From: Lewinellaceae bacterium
GTDB lineage: Bacteria; Bacteroidota; Bacteroidia; Chitinophagales; Saprospiraceae
DNA: 46,406 nucleotides
Assembly (NCBI GenBank): GCA_947476195.1
Contig: CANJPT010000021.1
Span: 1 to 46,406, forward strand
Direction: 5' to 3'
Shown here: piece by piece, positions 8,290-15,803 of the stretch
How positions within the stretch are numbered: the first letter of the stretch is position 1
How the letters are laid out: every line of letters begins with the position of its first letter
Position numbers and translations under genes: made by a program
Notes under the pieces: model-generated
What the model was told of the DNA's origin: nothing
The model's database searches: none
The model's input: the letters and a program-made list of their open reading frames with translations, nothing else

Positions 8290-9111
8290 ATGAACAGCTT
8301 CGCCCTTGTCCTGTACTCCTTGCTATTCGCCCTTAGCCTGACCGCTTGTTTTGAGCCGAAAGAAGGCTGTCTCGACATCGCAGCAACAAACTTTGATGCG
8401 GCTGCGGACAAGGACTGTTGTTGTGCGTACCCAAAACTTGTACTGACGGTAAACCAGGTGTTTGACACCCTACTTTTTCGCAATGATTCGCTTTACGAGG
8501 CCTCGAACGGTCATCTGTTCCGAATTAAAAGTGTAGCTTTCTATCTCTCAGATTTTCAATTATTTCAGAATGGGGTAGTTCATTCTGTGAGCGATACACT
8601 TAGGCTCCATACTTTTTTGGGCCCGGATACTTCCACTCTACGTTTTACCAATGATTTCCAACTTGTACGACGTACGCCGGTAAATTATGTCGTCGGTACT
8701 TTTCGGCAGGATGCAAATTTTGAACAGGTTAGCATTCGTTTAGGACTATCTAAAGAAGCTCAGAAGGTAATTCCATCAAAAACTACGGTAGATCACCCGC
8801 TTTCACCTCAACCAGACAGCCTTTGGCGTGGACAAACCAATGGATTTGTGTTTCTCCAGGCGGTGGTCGTCCGGGATTCCATGGGGGCCACACAACCAGA
8901 TACGTTGCGATTCCTGCAATCCGATCTGGGGCAGCGATTCATTGAAGCCAGTGGTCTGTACGTGCATCCCACCGGTTATGACTTCCATTTGGTGCTGAAA
9001 GCCGATTACAAGCAGCTGTTCGAAGGGGTAAATTGGTCCATCCACGACATTTTAGCGTGGAAAGTGGCCATTGTTTCCAACATGACCAACGCTTTTAGCG
9101 TTTCACAATAA
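8290..9111 (+). CDS. MbnP-like lipoprotein (first copy), 273 aa
   Basis: An N-terminal lipoprotein signal (residues 1-20, lipobox LTAC) is followed by a Cys-rich segment around 27-46 ('GCLDIAATNFD...DCCCAYP') often seen in Bacteroidota MbnP proteins. The body (49-270) has the MbnP pattern: a start '.L.V..VFD', 'FRIKSVAFYLSDF', a mid 'VSIRLGL', an aromatic stretch 'DSLWRGQTNGFVF', and C-terminal 'YDFHLVLKADYKQLF'. In methanotrophs MbnP binds copper after MbnH oxidises one of its tryptophans; the Trp here (near residue 176) is a candidate. It is first of three tightly spaced genes (34-bp and 10-bp gaps). The copper role is inferred from the family and the MbnH neighbour. Confidence 0.8.
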   Translation: MNSFALVLYSLLFALSLTACFEPKEGCLDIAATNFDAAADKDCCCAYPKLVLTVNQVFDTLLFRNDSLYEASNGHLFRIKSVAFYLSDFQLFQNGVVHSVSDTLRLHTFLGPDTSTLRFTNDFQLVRRTPVNYVVGTFRQDANFEQVSIRLGLSKEAQKVIPSKTTVDHPLSPQPDSLWRGQTNGFVFLQAVVVRDSMGATQPDTLRFLQSDLGQRFIEASGLYVHPTGYDFHLVLKADYKQLFEGVNWSIHDILAWKVAIVSNMTNAFSVSQ

Positions 9112-9145
9112 TTGTAAAAAACAGACTCTCATTCATTCAACCACC

Positions 9146-9898
9146 ATGAAAAAATATACAATATTCTTTGCATTGATTTCTTTCGCTTTTTTGTCCTCCT
9201 GTGGTGAACATGGCGCTGAAGACTTAGGAGTTAATTTCGATATTACGTTCAGAGCCACTTTTGATGGCGCACAATTGGAAAAAAACAAAGACTACCAATT
9301 TGGTTCAGTTCCGATGTTTGTAGAAGCCTGCCGAATGTACCTTTCTGACATTACTTTACTCCAAGGCAACAGGGAGATCGTCCTTTCTGAGATCGAATAC
9401 CTGAATTTTACACCTTCCAACGCAGTCTTTGCTACGCCCACTATCACGTTCAAAAATGTGCCTGAAGGTGAATATACTGGTATTCGCTTGGGCTACGGTG
9501 TAAAACCCTCGCTTAACGCAAAACGCCCCGCTGACTTCTCTGCAGGCCACCCGTTGTCTATAGAAAATGATTACTGGGCTGGATGGAGTAGCTATATTTT
9601 TACAACGCTGGATGGTAAAGCGGATTCTGACAATAATGGCAGTAAGGACCTTTCTCTGGCGTATCACTGTGGTTCTAATCCTGTGTATAAAACTTTTGAG
9701 TTTGCGCATACTATACACGTTCATGCAGGAGAACCGGGTGCAAGGATTAGCTTTGATATGAAAGAATTCCTCACCCTTGCTGATGGCACCTTGTACAATC
9801 TTTTGATTCACCCGGCTACCTCCAATAGCGCTGCAGACGTAACGGTCGCACAAACATTGACTGCTAACTTTGGCCGAGCTACTACGGTAGAACAATAA
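9146..9898 (+). CDS. MbnP-like lipoprotein (second copy), 250 aa
   Basis: The lipobox is FLSSC at about residue 19. The mature part matches MbnP: 'VNFDITFRATFDG' near 29-41, 'EACRMYLSDITLL' near 59-71, 'EGEYTGIRLGYGVKP' near 106-120, and an aromatic motif 'NDYWAGWSSYIF' near 140-151. That motif has the W-x-x-W pair typical of the site that MbnH modifies. His-rich 'FAHTIHVHAGEPG' near 186-198 adds possible copper ligands. This copy is closer to canonical MbnP than the first gene and directly precedes the di-haem gene, so it is the likelier MbnH substrate. Confidence 0.85.
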   Translation: MKKYTIFFALISFAFLSSCGEHGAEDLGVNFDITFRATFDGAQLEKNKDYQFGSVPMFVEACRMYLSDITLLQGNREIVLSEIEYLNFTPSNAVFATPTITFKNVPEGEYTGIRLGYGVKPSLNAKRPADFSAGHPLSIENDYWAGWSSYIFTTLDGKADSDNNGSKDLSLAYHCGSNPVYKTFEFAHTIHVHAGEPGARISFDMKEFLTLADGTLYNLLIHPATSNSAADVTVAQTLTANFGRATTVEQ

Positions 9899-9908
9899 TC
9901 TATTGATT

Positions 9909-11075
9909 ATGAAAGACTTATTCCGTAAAAACATCCTTTGGCTGTCCTTTATTCTTTTGGCAGTCTTCTCCGTTATGGTTGCCTGCAATCCAGAAGATCC
10001 GCAGCCACTACCACAGGGGGATTTGATGGACATCGCTTATTCTCCGCAATCTTACACAATCGTAAAACCGGCGTATTTTCCGGAAATACCCATTCCTGCC
10101 GATAATCCAATGACGCTTGATGGCATACAATTGGGTCGTCGGTTATTTTACGATCCGATCCTTTCTGCGGATAGCACCATGTCTTGTGCCACCTGCCACC
10201 TGCCAGCAGGGAGCTTTACCGATAACAAAGCTGTATCCACAGGGATCGACCACATATCTGGCAACCGCAGTGCTATGGCAGTACTCAATTTAGCCTATAT
10301 CCTGCCAGAGGACGGCCTTTTTTGGGACGGTCGTGCAAAAACGATGGAAGATCAGGCCCTGGGCCCGGTAGAGAACCCCATTGAAATGCATAACACCTGG
10401 ACCAACGTGGTGGAGAAGTTCAAAAAACACCCATCGTACCCTGCGCTGTTCAGAAAAGCATTTGGTATTAACGACCGATCAGAAATTACCAAAGAGCTGG
10501 CTGCCAAGGCAATCGCTCAGTTCGAGCGCATATTTGTCAGCAGTGGCAAGTCAAAATATGATTTGTTCAAAGCGGGGAATATTGACGCTTTTGATGATGA
10601 GGAACTGGATGGGAAATTGATGTTCTTCGACGAAGGGAAAGACTACAACCTGCCCGATGCGCAATGTTTCCATTGCCATGGCAGCGAAACGCTCACAGGC
10701 GGAAAGTTTTTCAACAACGGTCTTGACAGTGTCGGCTCTTTAGATGAATTCAAGGATCTGGGGCGATTTAATGTCACGGGCAACCCTTTTGATAAAGGTA
10801 AATTCCGAGCGCCAACCCTGCGCAACATTGCCCTTACTTCTCCATACATGCATGACGGACGATTCCAAACACTCGAACAGGTGTTGGATCACTATAGCAA
10901 TAACGGCTTTGGTGTTGTGAATGAGGGCGCATTTTTGAATAACATAGGCTTTCCCAATGGCGATGGCACGTATACGGGATTGACAGCATACCAGAAAAAA
11001 GCCTTGGTTAAGTTTCTTGAAACACTGACGGACACTGATTTTATCAGCAATCCGGATATTCAAAATCCTTTTTAG
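9909..11075 (+). CDS. MbnH/MauG-type di-haem cytochrome c peroxidase-like lipoprotein
   Basis: Two c-type haem sites are present: CATCH at about residues 93-97 and CFHCH at 253-257, in the bacterial di-haem peroxidase fold. Other landmarks are 'LGRRLFYDPILSAD' near 76-89, 'FWDGRAKTMEDQALGP' near 138-153 and 'FRAPTLRNIALTSPYMHDG' near 299-317. A lipobox (MVAC) near residue 26 predicts a periplasm-facing lipoprotein. The ATG at 9909 is chosen over the TTG six bases earlier. MbnH enzymes use a bis-Fe(IV)-type state to convert a Trp in MbnP to kynurenine. The tight operon with two MbnP genes makes MbnH more likely than a simple peroxide-scavenging peroxidase. No copper exporter or methanobactin gene is adjacent. 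Confidence 0.88.
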   Translation: MKDLFRKNILWLSFILLAVFSVMVACNPEDPQPLPQGDLMDIAYSPQSYTIVKPAYFPEIPIPADNPMTLDGIQLGRRLFYDPILSADSTMSCATCHLPAGSFTDNKAVSTGIDHISGNRSAMAVLNLAYILPEDGLFWDGRAKTMEDQALGPVENPIEMHNTWTNVVEKFKKHPSYPALFRKAFGINDRSEITKELAAKAIAQFERIFVSSGKSKYDLFKAGNIDAFDDEELDGKLMFFDEGKDYNLPDAQCFHCHGSETLTGGKFFNNGLDSVGSLDEFKDLGRFNVTGNPFDKGKFRAPTLRNIALTSPYMHDGRFQTLEQVLDHYSNNGFGVVNEGAFLNNIGFPNGDGTYTGLTAYQKKALVKFLETLTDTDFISNPDIQNPF

Positions 11076-11091
11076 CGAAATCCATTTCGCT
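11074..11091 (+). terminator. Short hairpin at the end of the MbnP/MbnH operon
   Basis: AGCGAAA-tcca-TTTCGCT overlaps the stop codon of the di-haem gene and is followed by a short TT. It is weak as an intrinsic terminator. A similar AGCGAAA/TTCGCT pair recurs at 11359-11376. Confidence 0.4.
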
Positions 11092-11127
11092 TTGATCAGG
11101 AGCTATGTTTGCACCAATTAAGGCCCC

Positions 11128-11300
11128 AGACCTCGTAGCGGTCAAATCTTGGTAGTAAATAGGTTGAGAACAGGCATTAAGACCTCGTAGCGGTCAGACA
11201 TTATTAGTTTTGTGTTTTACGTCGATCAATGTTAGACCTCTACGGGGGCCATCAAAATCCTGATGCCAATGGTACCCGGCATTAAGCCTCTCCAATGCCG
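11128..11300. repeat. Three dispersed GACCTCGTAGCGGTC repeats
   Basis: AGACCTCGTAGCGGTC occurs at 11128-11143 and 11180-11195, with a degenerate third copy (AGACCTCTACGGGGGCC) at 11234-11250. Spacing is about 52-54 bp. Each copy is itself partly palindromic (GACC...GGTC). GGCATTAAG also repeats at 11173 and 11278. The spacer 11092-11384 holds no ORF worth calling. Confidence 0.6.
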
Positions 11301-11384
11301 CGGAATACCAAAATTTGAGATTGCTTTTGTTTTGTACAAACATGGCTTTTTTTAATTTAGCGAAATGTTTTTCGCTCGTTCTGT

Positions 11385-11392
11385 TACTTTTG
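11385..11392 (+). promoter_or_regulatory. Possible -7 box of the protease gene
   Basis: TACTTTTG matches TAnnTTTG and lies 76 bp before the protease ATG. Upstream of it is a T-rich stretch but no clear TTG at the right distance. Confidence 0.45.
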
Positions 11393-11467
11393 GCCTGCTT
11401 TTAGTGAGTATTCCCTCGTACCTTAATCCTTCCGGTCAAATTCTTCAACCCAAACGTCCCATTGCGC

Positions 11468-13390
11468 ATGCGAAACCGACTTATCCTCCTTGCCGTTTTG
11501 GCGGCATTTACGGCCCACTCCCAGATCAGCGAAGGCGGATTGCCTCCTAGTTTGCAGCCTGAAAACCAATCTGTTTTGGCTGGCAAAATGCCTTCTGCGC
11601 AGATGATTCCTGCCTTAGACGTAGAAAAGGCGCTGAGTGAAGATAGCCATACGCCTGGGCAAAACCGATTTGCAGCGCCCATTCTGACAGATATTTCCCT
11701 GGAGAATTCAGGTGCCTGGCAGACCCTCCCGAATGGGGATCGGGTCTGGTTATGCGCCCTTCGTTCTACAGGAGCAAAAGGCCTGACATTGATCTTTGAT
11801 CTGTTTAAATTGCCACCTGGCGCCAGTTTTTTTGCCTATGGGGCAAACCAACAAGTATTGGGAGCCTATACTGCGCAGAGCTGTTTACAGTCTGGCAAAT
11901 TTTTGATCGGGGTGTTGAAAGGCGAAATGGCTTATCTGGAACTTTACGAGCCGTCATCGGTACAAGGCCAAAGCAAGATCAGTATCAAGCGGGTAGATGT
12001 TGCCTACGACCAGAATTCTATGAACGGTGCAGAGGATTTTGGCAATGGATTGCCCTGCAATATCAACATCAATTGTACTGAAGGAAATGCGTGGCAGAGC
12101 CCCAAAAAAGGAATTGCACGAATCTTAATGGTTTTTTCGAATGGGGAAGGCTGGTGCAGTGGAACCCTCATTGCTAATACTTCCGGCACTTTTGAGCCTT
12201 ATTTCCTGACGGCACATCACTGCCAGATCATTGGTAATAACCCAGATTTTGGACTTTGGCGTTTTGATTTTGACTACGAATCTGCCAACTGTGCTAATCC
12301 TGCAGTAGAACCTGTGCCAAAATCGGTGTTGGGAAGTGAACGGATCTCCTATCGGTCAGAAACAGATTTTATGTTGTTGAAAATCAGCCCTATACCACTT
12401 AATTATGAAGTATATTTCAATGGCTGGAATCGTGATAACAACCAACTTACGGTAACGGCTAATTCAGTATATATTCACCATCCGCTTGGGGACATCAAGA
12501 AAATTTCGATCGATACGCAAGCCTCAATCATCTACCCAAACACACTTCCCTGGGGGGGCGTTTTCGGTACCAGCCCAGTTAATTCTCATTGGAAGAGTAT
12601 AACAGATATAGGCGTTTTTCAACCTGGTTCCTCCGGCAGCCCACTTATGGATGCCAATAAGCGTATTGTAGGCCAATTACATGGTGGAAGTACCGCAACA
12701 GGCAATGATTGCAAAGTGACCGGAGCCTACTTCGGACGCTTCAATTTGTCCTGGGATCAGGGAAGTGCCCCGGAATCCAGGATCAAAGAATGGTTGGATC
12801 CGACCAATACAGGGGCTGTTACGCAAAACGGGTATCTCCGGCCGGCAGTACAAGGATTTAGCATTGGTGGTAACATTAAAACCCATTGGGGAGTACCTAT
12901 AAAAGGGGTGAAGGTGGAAATTAGTGGTTCCGCATCGGCTTCTGTTTATTCAGATTCTCTCGGAAATTATCAATTTGTAAATATCCCGGTTGCCGGAAAT
13001 TACACCCTTAAATCCCTCAACGATGTTACTGACCTGAATGGTGTAACAACCTATGATCTGGTCCTGATCTCCAAACATACCCTGGGTATCGAAATACTCG
13101 ACTCACCCTGGAAAATGGTGGCAGCTGATATAAATCTAAGTAACTCGGTCACGACCAACGACATTGTAGAAGGCAGGAAGGTGATTTTGGGGATCAACCC
13201 CGGATTTCCAGCCAATACTTCCTGGCGTTTTTTTCCGGCGTATACCACATTTAATAACCCAGCGAATCCGTTCCAGGGGGGGCTGCCTCCAGATTATATA
13301 TCGGTCAATAATCTGCAGGGCAATTATATCGGGGCAGATTTCAAAGGGATTAAGGTGGGAGATTTGAATAATACGGCTAGTGGGAATTGA
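11468..13390 (+). CDS. Secreted trypsin-fold serine protease with dockerin-like tail
   Basis: The signal peptide is residues 1-19 (MRNRLILLA... ending AHSQ); the ATG at 11468 is preferred to the TTG two codons upstream. The protease domain (about 205-445) resembles lysyl-endopeptidase-type S1 enzymes. The catalytic triad is His251 ('FLTAHHC'), Asp300 ('SETDFMLLK') and Ser389 ('QPGSSGSPL'). A carboxypeptidase-regulatory-like beta-sandwich follows at about 463-518. A two-repeat dockerin-like module follows at about 520-575 ('LNGVTTYDLVLISKH', 'AADINLSNSVTTNDIV'). The same module sits in the 982-aa surface protein at 18377. Unlike the other exported proteins here it has no T9SS sorting domain: the frame ends at 'GDLNNTASGN', and the stop codon lies inside a GAGT/GAAT repeat block, suggesting loss of the C-terminus. 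Confidence 0.87.
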   Translation: MRNRLILLAVLAAFTAHSQISEGGLPPSLQPENQSVLAGKMPSAQMIPALDVEKALSEDSHTPGQNRFAAPILTDISLENSGAWQTLPNGDRVWLCALRSTGAKGLTLIFDLFKLPPGASFFAYGANQQVLGAYTAQSCLQSGKFLIGVLKGEMAYLELYEPSSVQGQSKISIKRVDVAYDQNSMNGAEDFGNGLPCNININCTEGNAWQSPKKGIARILMVFSNGEGWCSGTLIANTSGTFEPYFLTAHHCQIIGNNPDFGLWRFDFDYESANCANPAVEPVPKSVLGSERISYRSETDFMLLKISPIPLNYEVYFNGWNRDNNQLTVTANSVYIHHPLGDIKKISIDTQASIIYPNTLPWGGVFGTSPVNSHWKSITDIGVFQPGSSGSPLMDANKRIVGQLHGGSTATGNDCKVTGAYFGRFNLSWDQGSAPESRIKEWLDPTNTGAVTQNGYLRPAVQGFSIGGNIKTHWGVPIKGVKVEISGSASASVYSDSLGNYQFVNIPVAGNYTLKSLNDVTDLNGVTTYDLVLISKHTLGIEILDSPWKMVAADINLSNSVTTNDIVEGRKVILGINPGFPANTSWRFFPAYTTFNNPANPFQGGLPPDYISVNNLQGNYIGADFKGIKVGDLNNTASGN

Positions 13391-13863
13391 GTGAGTGAAT
13401 GAGTGAATGAGAGAATTAGTGAGTGAGTGAATGAGTGAGGGAACAACGCTACCTAAACTTGAAGCCTAATTCAAATGACGAAAGAAGAGTTTATTGAAAA
13501 AATGAGACAACGCACCAAGAAATTGGCTGTAGATGTCATAAGTTTTCTATGCGGACTTTCTCCGCACAAAGCGATGAGGGTGATTGAATATCAGCTAACC
13601 AAAGCTGTGACTTCAGTGGCTGCCAACTAAAGAGCCTCATGCAGGGCACGTTCACAAGCAGAGTTTCATGCTAAAATGAGTATTGTTGTTGAAGAAGCCG
13701 ATGAGTGCTTATTTTGGCTTGAAATGATTGGAGACCTCCAAATTGACCAAAGCCCTCAGTTGAAATATTTGCAAAATGAAGCCCTTTAGATCCTAAAAAT
13801 TTGCTCAAAAGCACGAAGCAATTCATAACAACCAATACTCATTCACCCATTCACTCACTCACC
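13384..13863. mobile_element. Repeat-bounded element carrying a four-helix-bundle gene
   Basis: The left arm (13384-13441) is a run of GAGTGAGT/GAATGAGT-type units; the right arm (13839-13863) is the complementary ATTCACTC/ACTCACCC series. Between them lies only a broken S23-type four-helix-bundle gene and short flanks. The left arm supplies the stop codon of the upstream protease, and the right arm ends three bases before the ATG of pepT. The layout is that of a cargo gene between inverted short-tandem-repeat arms. That it moves, or ever moved, is inferred from layout only. Confidence 0.55.
13475..13789 (+). pseudogene. Four-helix-bundle (S23/IVS-type) protein, one in-frame stop
   Basis: Codons 1-51 from the ATG at 13475 read MTKEEFIEKMRQRTKKLAVD... 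and end '..TKAVTSVAAN'. A TAA stop (13628-13630) follows, then the same frame continues 'RASCRARSQAEFHAKMSIVV' and 'EEADECLFWLEMIG' to a TAG at 13787. Intact family members have 'SVGANYRAACRARSRAEF' at this point, so the TAA replaces a Tyr codon (TAC or TAT) by one substitution. No other frame change is needed over 104 codons. The family (TIGR02436-like, also in 23S rRNA intervening sequences and related to the DGR accessory protein Avd) has ~120 residues, so the gene was nearly full length. Read-through or a sequencing error cannot be excluded. Confidence 0.8.
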
Positions 13864-13865
13864 CA

Positions 13866-15101
13866 ATGCAGCACACCGCAAAAGAAAGATTCCTTCAATA
13901 CGTCACCATTGACACCCAAAGTGACCCGAATAGCCCGACACAACCCAGTACAGAAAAGCAAAAGAACCTTGGCCATATACTCGTGAAAGAGCTTTCGGCG
14001 ATGGGCATAACGGACGCACATTTGGACGAATTCGGATATGTGTATGCTACCATTCCAGCCAATTCAGATAAAAAAGTGCCGGTCATTTGTTTTTGCTCGC
14101 ACATGGATACCTCGCCTGACTGCTCCGGCGAAGGCGTAAAGCCCATCGTTCATGCCAATTACAAAGGCCAGGATCTGGTGCTTCCCGACGACAAATCAGT
14201 GGTGATTCGTATGCAGGATCATCCGGATCTGAAAGCGCAGATCGGGAATGACATCATCACTGCTAGTGGCAGCACCTTACTTGGAGCTGACAACAAAGCA
14301 GGTTTGGCCGCCATCATGAGCGCAGCCCAGATATTGCTGACCAACAAACAATTAAAGCACGGAAAGATCCGGATCCTTTTTACCCCCGACGAAGAAATTG
14401 GTCGCGGCGTAGATAAGGTGGATATGAAAAAACTCGGTGCGAAATTTGGCTATACCATTGACGGTGAAACCGCAGGGAGTATTGAAAACGAGACCTTTAG
14501 TGCAGATGGAGCCGTGGTGACCATTCATGGGATCTCTGCGCACCCGGGCTTTGCAAAAGGCAAAATGGAAAATGCACTTAAAATTGCTGCCCGTATTGTG
14601 GCCAAATTTCCGGACAAACTCAGCCCCGAACATACCGACGGTATGCAAGGCTTTATTCACCCTGTCCACATGGAAGGGAATATTGAAAAAGCGACCATCA
14701 AACTCATCCTCCGCGACTTTACCGAGGCAGGTCTGAAACGACATGGCAAAACTTTGCAGCGCATCGTGGACACCGCGATTCAGCCGTTTCCGAACAGCCG
14801 CGCAGAGGTTAAGATCAGCGAGCAATACCGCAACATGGGCAAAGTGTTGCGCCGGCATCCGCAAGTCGTGGCCAATGCGCTGGAAGCCCTCAAACGCGCT
14901 GGATTTCCGAGTCCGATCCAAAGCAGTATTCGCGGCGGCACGGATGGCTCCCGTTTGTCATTTATGGGTTTGCCTTGCCCGAATCTTTTTGCGGGAGAGC
15001 ATGCATTCCACTCCAAACAGGAATGGGTCTCTGTGCAGGACATGGATAAAGCTGCTGAGACCATGGTACATCTGGCACAGGTCTGGGAAGAAAATGCTTG
15101 A
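13866..15101 (+). CDS. pepT: Peptidase T (tripeptide aminopeptidase)
   Basis: PepT is a cytoplasmic M20B di-zinc aminopeptidase that removes the N-terminal residue of tripeptides. The length (411 aa) is typical. Metal ligands are in place: His79 ('FCSHMDTSPD'), Asp142 ('GADNKAG'), Asp199 ('YTIDGE') and His379 ('AGEHAFHS'). The catalytic pair is Asp81 and Glu176, with Glu177 ('TPDEEIGRG') the remaining metal ligand. The dimerisation lid covers about 208-320. No signal peptide is present. The ATG lies three bases after a TCACTCACCC repeat arm, so native upstream regulatory sequence may have been replaced. Confidence 0.96.
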   Translation: MQHTAKERFLQYVTIDTQSDPNSPTQPSTEKQKNLGHILVKELSAMGITDAHLDEFGYVYATIPANSDKKVPVICFCSHMDTSPDCSGEGVKPIVHANYKGQDLVLPDDKSVVIRMQDHPDLKAQIGNDIITASGSTLLGADNKAGLAAIMSAAQILLTNKQLKHGKIRILFTPDEEIGRGVDKVDMKKLGAKFGYTIDGETAGSIENETFSADGAVVTIHGISAHPGFAKGKMENALKIAARIVAKFPDKLSPEHTDGMQGFIHPVHMEGNIEKATIKLILRDFTEAGLKRHGKTLQRIVDTAIQPFPNSRAEVKISEQYRNMGKVLRRHPQVVANALEALKRAGFPSPIQSSIRGGTDGSRLSFMGLPCPNLFAGEHAFHSKQEWVSVQDMDKAAETMVHLAQVWEENA

Positions 15102-15106
15102 GGGGA

Positions 15107-15155
15107 CATTGGACAATAGTCATTGGACAGGTCTACGCAAGTGATTGTTTTTTAA
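15107..15155. repeat. Partial copy of the TTGGACR heptamer element
   Basis: Heptamers CATTGGA, CAATAGT, CATTGGA follow the pepT stop codon. They are followed by 'CGCAAGTGATTGTT', which aligns in phase with the cores of the full elements at 38327 and 39371 ('TGCAAGTGCATGATT'). The opposing arm is missing. Further right (15178-15224) is another hairpin (TGTCCT/AGGACA) around 'CTGAGCGTAGCGAAGAATC', which looks like a dispersed Bacteroidota repeat. Confidence 0.5.
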
Positions 15156-15335
15156 CATTTTTTCCTTCCGAATAATAGGCCTTAGTGTCCTTCTGAGCGT
15201 AGCGAAGAATCCGAGGACAGTGCCTAAAAAATAATTAGGAGTAACTTTTTGCCATTCTTTCGTTTAAGATAGGGAATGTAGACCATCAGACCACTCCCTT
15301 CAATTCTTTAACCCGTCACCATATCATAACCTACC

Positions 15336-15737
15336 ATGGAAGATTTTTGGAAAAAAGCAGCCGATACAGCCAAAGAAACATTGGATAAAGCCAGCGAAGC
15401 TGCGGAACAAGCTGCCGCTGCTGCAGCCATAAAATTTGGCGAAATAAAGGAAACAGCCACAGAAAAATTCAACGAACTCAGCGTAAAAGCAGAAGCCATG
15501 GCCGCAGAAGCCAAGGTTGAAGCAGAAGAAAAACTAGCAGAGGCCCAGGCCGCCAAGGAAAAAATAGCGGCACACGGTGGTGATGCGCTGGACTACCTCA
15601 GTGAAAAAGCCAAATCAATGGTGGGCGAAATGAAGGAAGGAGCCAGCAAAATGGCCGAAGAAAGCAAGGATTTCTGGCAAAAAGCGAAAGACTATGTGTC
15701 CGGTAGCGAGGAGAAGAAAGACGACACGCCTGCTTAA
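15336..15737 (+). CDS. Small Ala/Lys/Glu-rich amphipathic helical protein, 133 aa
   Basis: The 133-residue protein is almost entirely predicted alpha-helix, dominated by Ala, Glu and Lys in 11-residue-like periodicity ('KAADTAKETLDKASEAAEQ' at 6-24). It has no signal peptide, Cys or membrane segment. Two short motifs repeat near the ends: 'DFWKKAADTA' at 3-12 and 'DFWQKAKDYV' near 111-120, suggesting internal duplication. The composition is like LEA-type, apolipoprotein-like or YtxH-like stress proteins, which shield membranes or proteins during drying or osmotic stress. That role is by analogy only. The ATG is well placed and the gene stands alone, upstream of the 3' end of a decayed kinase gene on the other strand. 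Confidence 0.75.
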   Translation: MEDFWKKAADTAKETLDKASEAAEQAAAAAAIKFGEIKETATEKFNELSVKAEAMAAEAKVEAEEKLAEAQAAKEKIAAHGGDALDYLSEKAKSMVGEMKEGASKMAEESKDFWQKAKDYVSGSEEKKDDTPA

Positions 15738-15803
15738 ATAAATGGGATCATTGGTTTGAATGTGGTCAATGTGGGGATGCTCACTTTGACCACATTTTTT
15801 TTG

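Noticed and set aside
11128-11300. CRISPR-like array
   Set aside because: Only three short partly palindromic repeats, one degenerate, with no conserved longer repeat and no cas genes.
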